Of a stretch of DNA of 6,096 bases, positions 6,081 through 6,096 are shown piece after piece. Source of the stretch: Bacteroidales bacterium GP4 (GTDB taxonomy: Bacteria; Bacteroidota; Bacteroidia; Bacteroidales; Muribaculaceae); NCBI GenBank assembly GCA_001701065.1, contig DAAL01000084.1, positions 189 through 6,284 on the forward strand. Direction: 5' to 3'. Below the pieces are notes generated by a model. It was given only the letters and a program-made list of their open reading frames with translations, was not told where the DNA came from and ran no database searches. The position numbers and the translations under genes were made by a program. Positions within the stretch are counted from its first letter, which is position 1. The number at the start of each line of letters is the position of its first letter.

Positions 6081-6096
6081 GGCATCGTGTGATGCC
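6081..6096 (+). terminator. Probable terminator hairpin cut by the window edge
   Basis: GGCATC (6081-6086) and GATGCC (6091-6096) form a perfect 6 bp stem around the loop GTGT. The bases just before it, ACGGCC, could lengthen the stem if the sequence continues with GGCC, but the window ends there. The position, 37 bp after the ORF-3-like stop, suits a terminator. An alternative is the start of a new gene at the ATG at 6059 (MAYIRNGRHRVM), whose peptide I do not recognise. Confidence 0.45.

Overview
The window looks like a chromosomal segment of a Bacteroidota bacterium, most likely order Bacteroidales (a Muribaculaceae- or Bacteroides-like gut anaerobe). The reasons are: the PyrB and GlyA sequences resemble, from memory, those of that order; translation starts follow A/T-rich leaders instead of strong Shine-Dalgarno sites; and promoter-like sites match the Bacteroidota sigma-ABfr pattern (TTTG, about 20 bp, TAnnTTTG). 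Family-level assignment is a guess.

Layout. Bases 1-74 cannot be assigned. Bases 75-1206 hold a two-gene unit: an ECF-type sigma factor followed 1 bp later by a small protein with four predicted membrane segments, a plausible but unproven regulator of that sigma factor. A promoter at 1246-1277 then begins a tightly packed same-strand run: pyrB, pyrI, a flavin reductase-like protein, glyA and a PlsC-type acyltransferase. Gaps are only 4-17 bp, and the run ends at a strong hairpin terminator at 5343-5393. A second promoter-like site (5415-5448) precedes a gene for a pRiA4b ORF-3-like protein with a very acidic tail. The window stops inside what looks like another hairpin.

How the genes fit together. 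PyrB and PyrI form the catalytic and regulatory chains of aspartate transcarbamoylase, the committed step of UMP synthesis. GlyA supplies glycine and 5,10-methylene-tetrahydrofolate, which serves purine and thymidylate synthesis. PlsC makes phosphatidic acid for membranes. The run therefore groups growth-linked nucleotide, one-carbon and lipid synthesis. The flavin reductase-like protein has no obvious partner reaction in it.

Overall this is mostly housekeeping DNA. I see no mobile element, CRISPR array, tRNA, rRNA or clear new defence-type system. The most open questions are the membrane partner of the ECF factor, the flavoprotein inside the pyrimidine operon and the acidic-tailed ORF-3-like protein.
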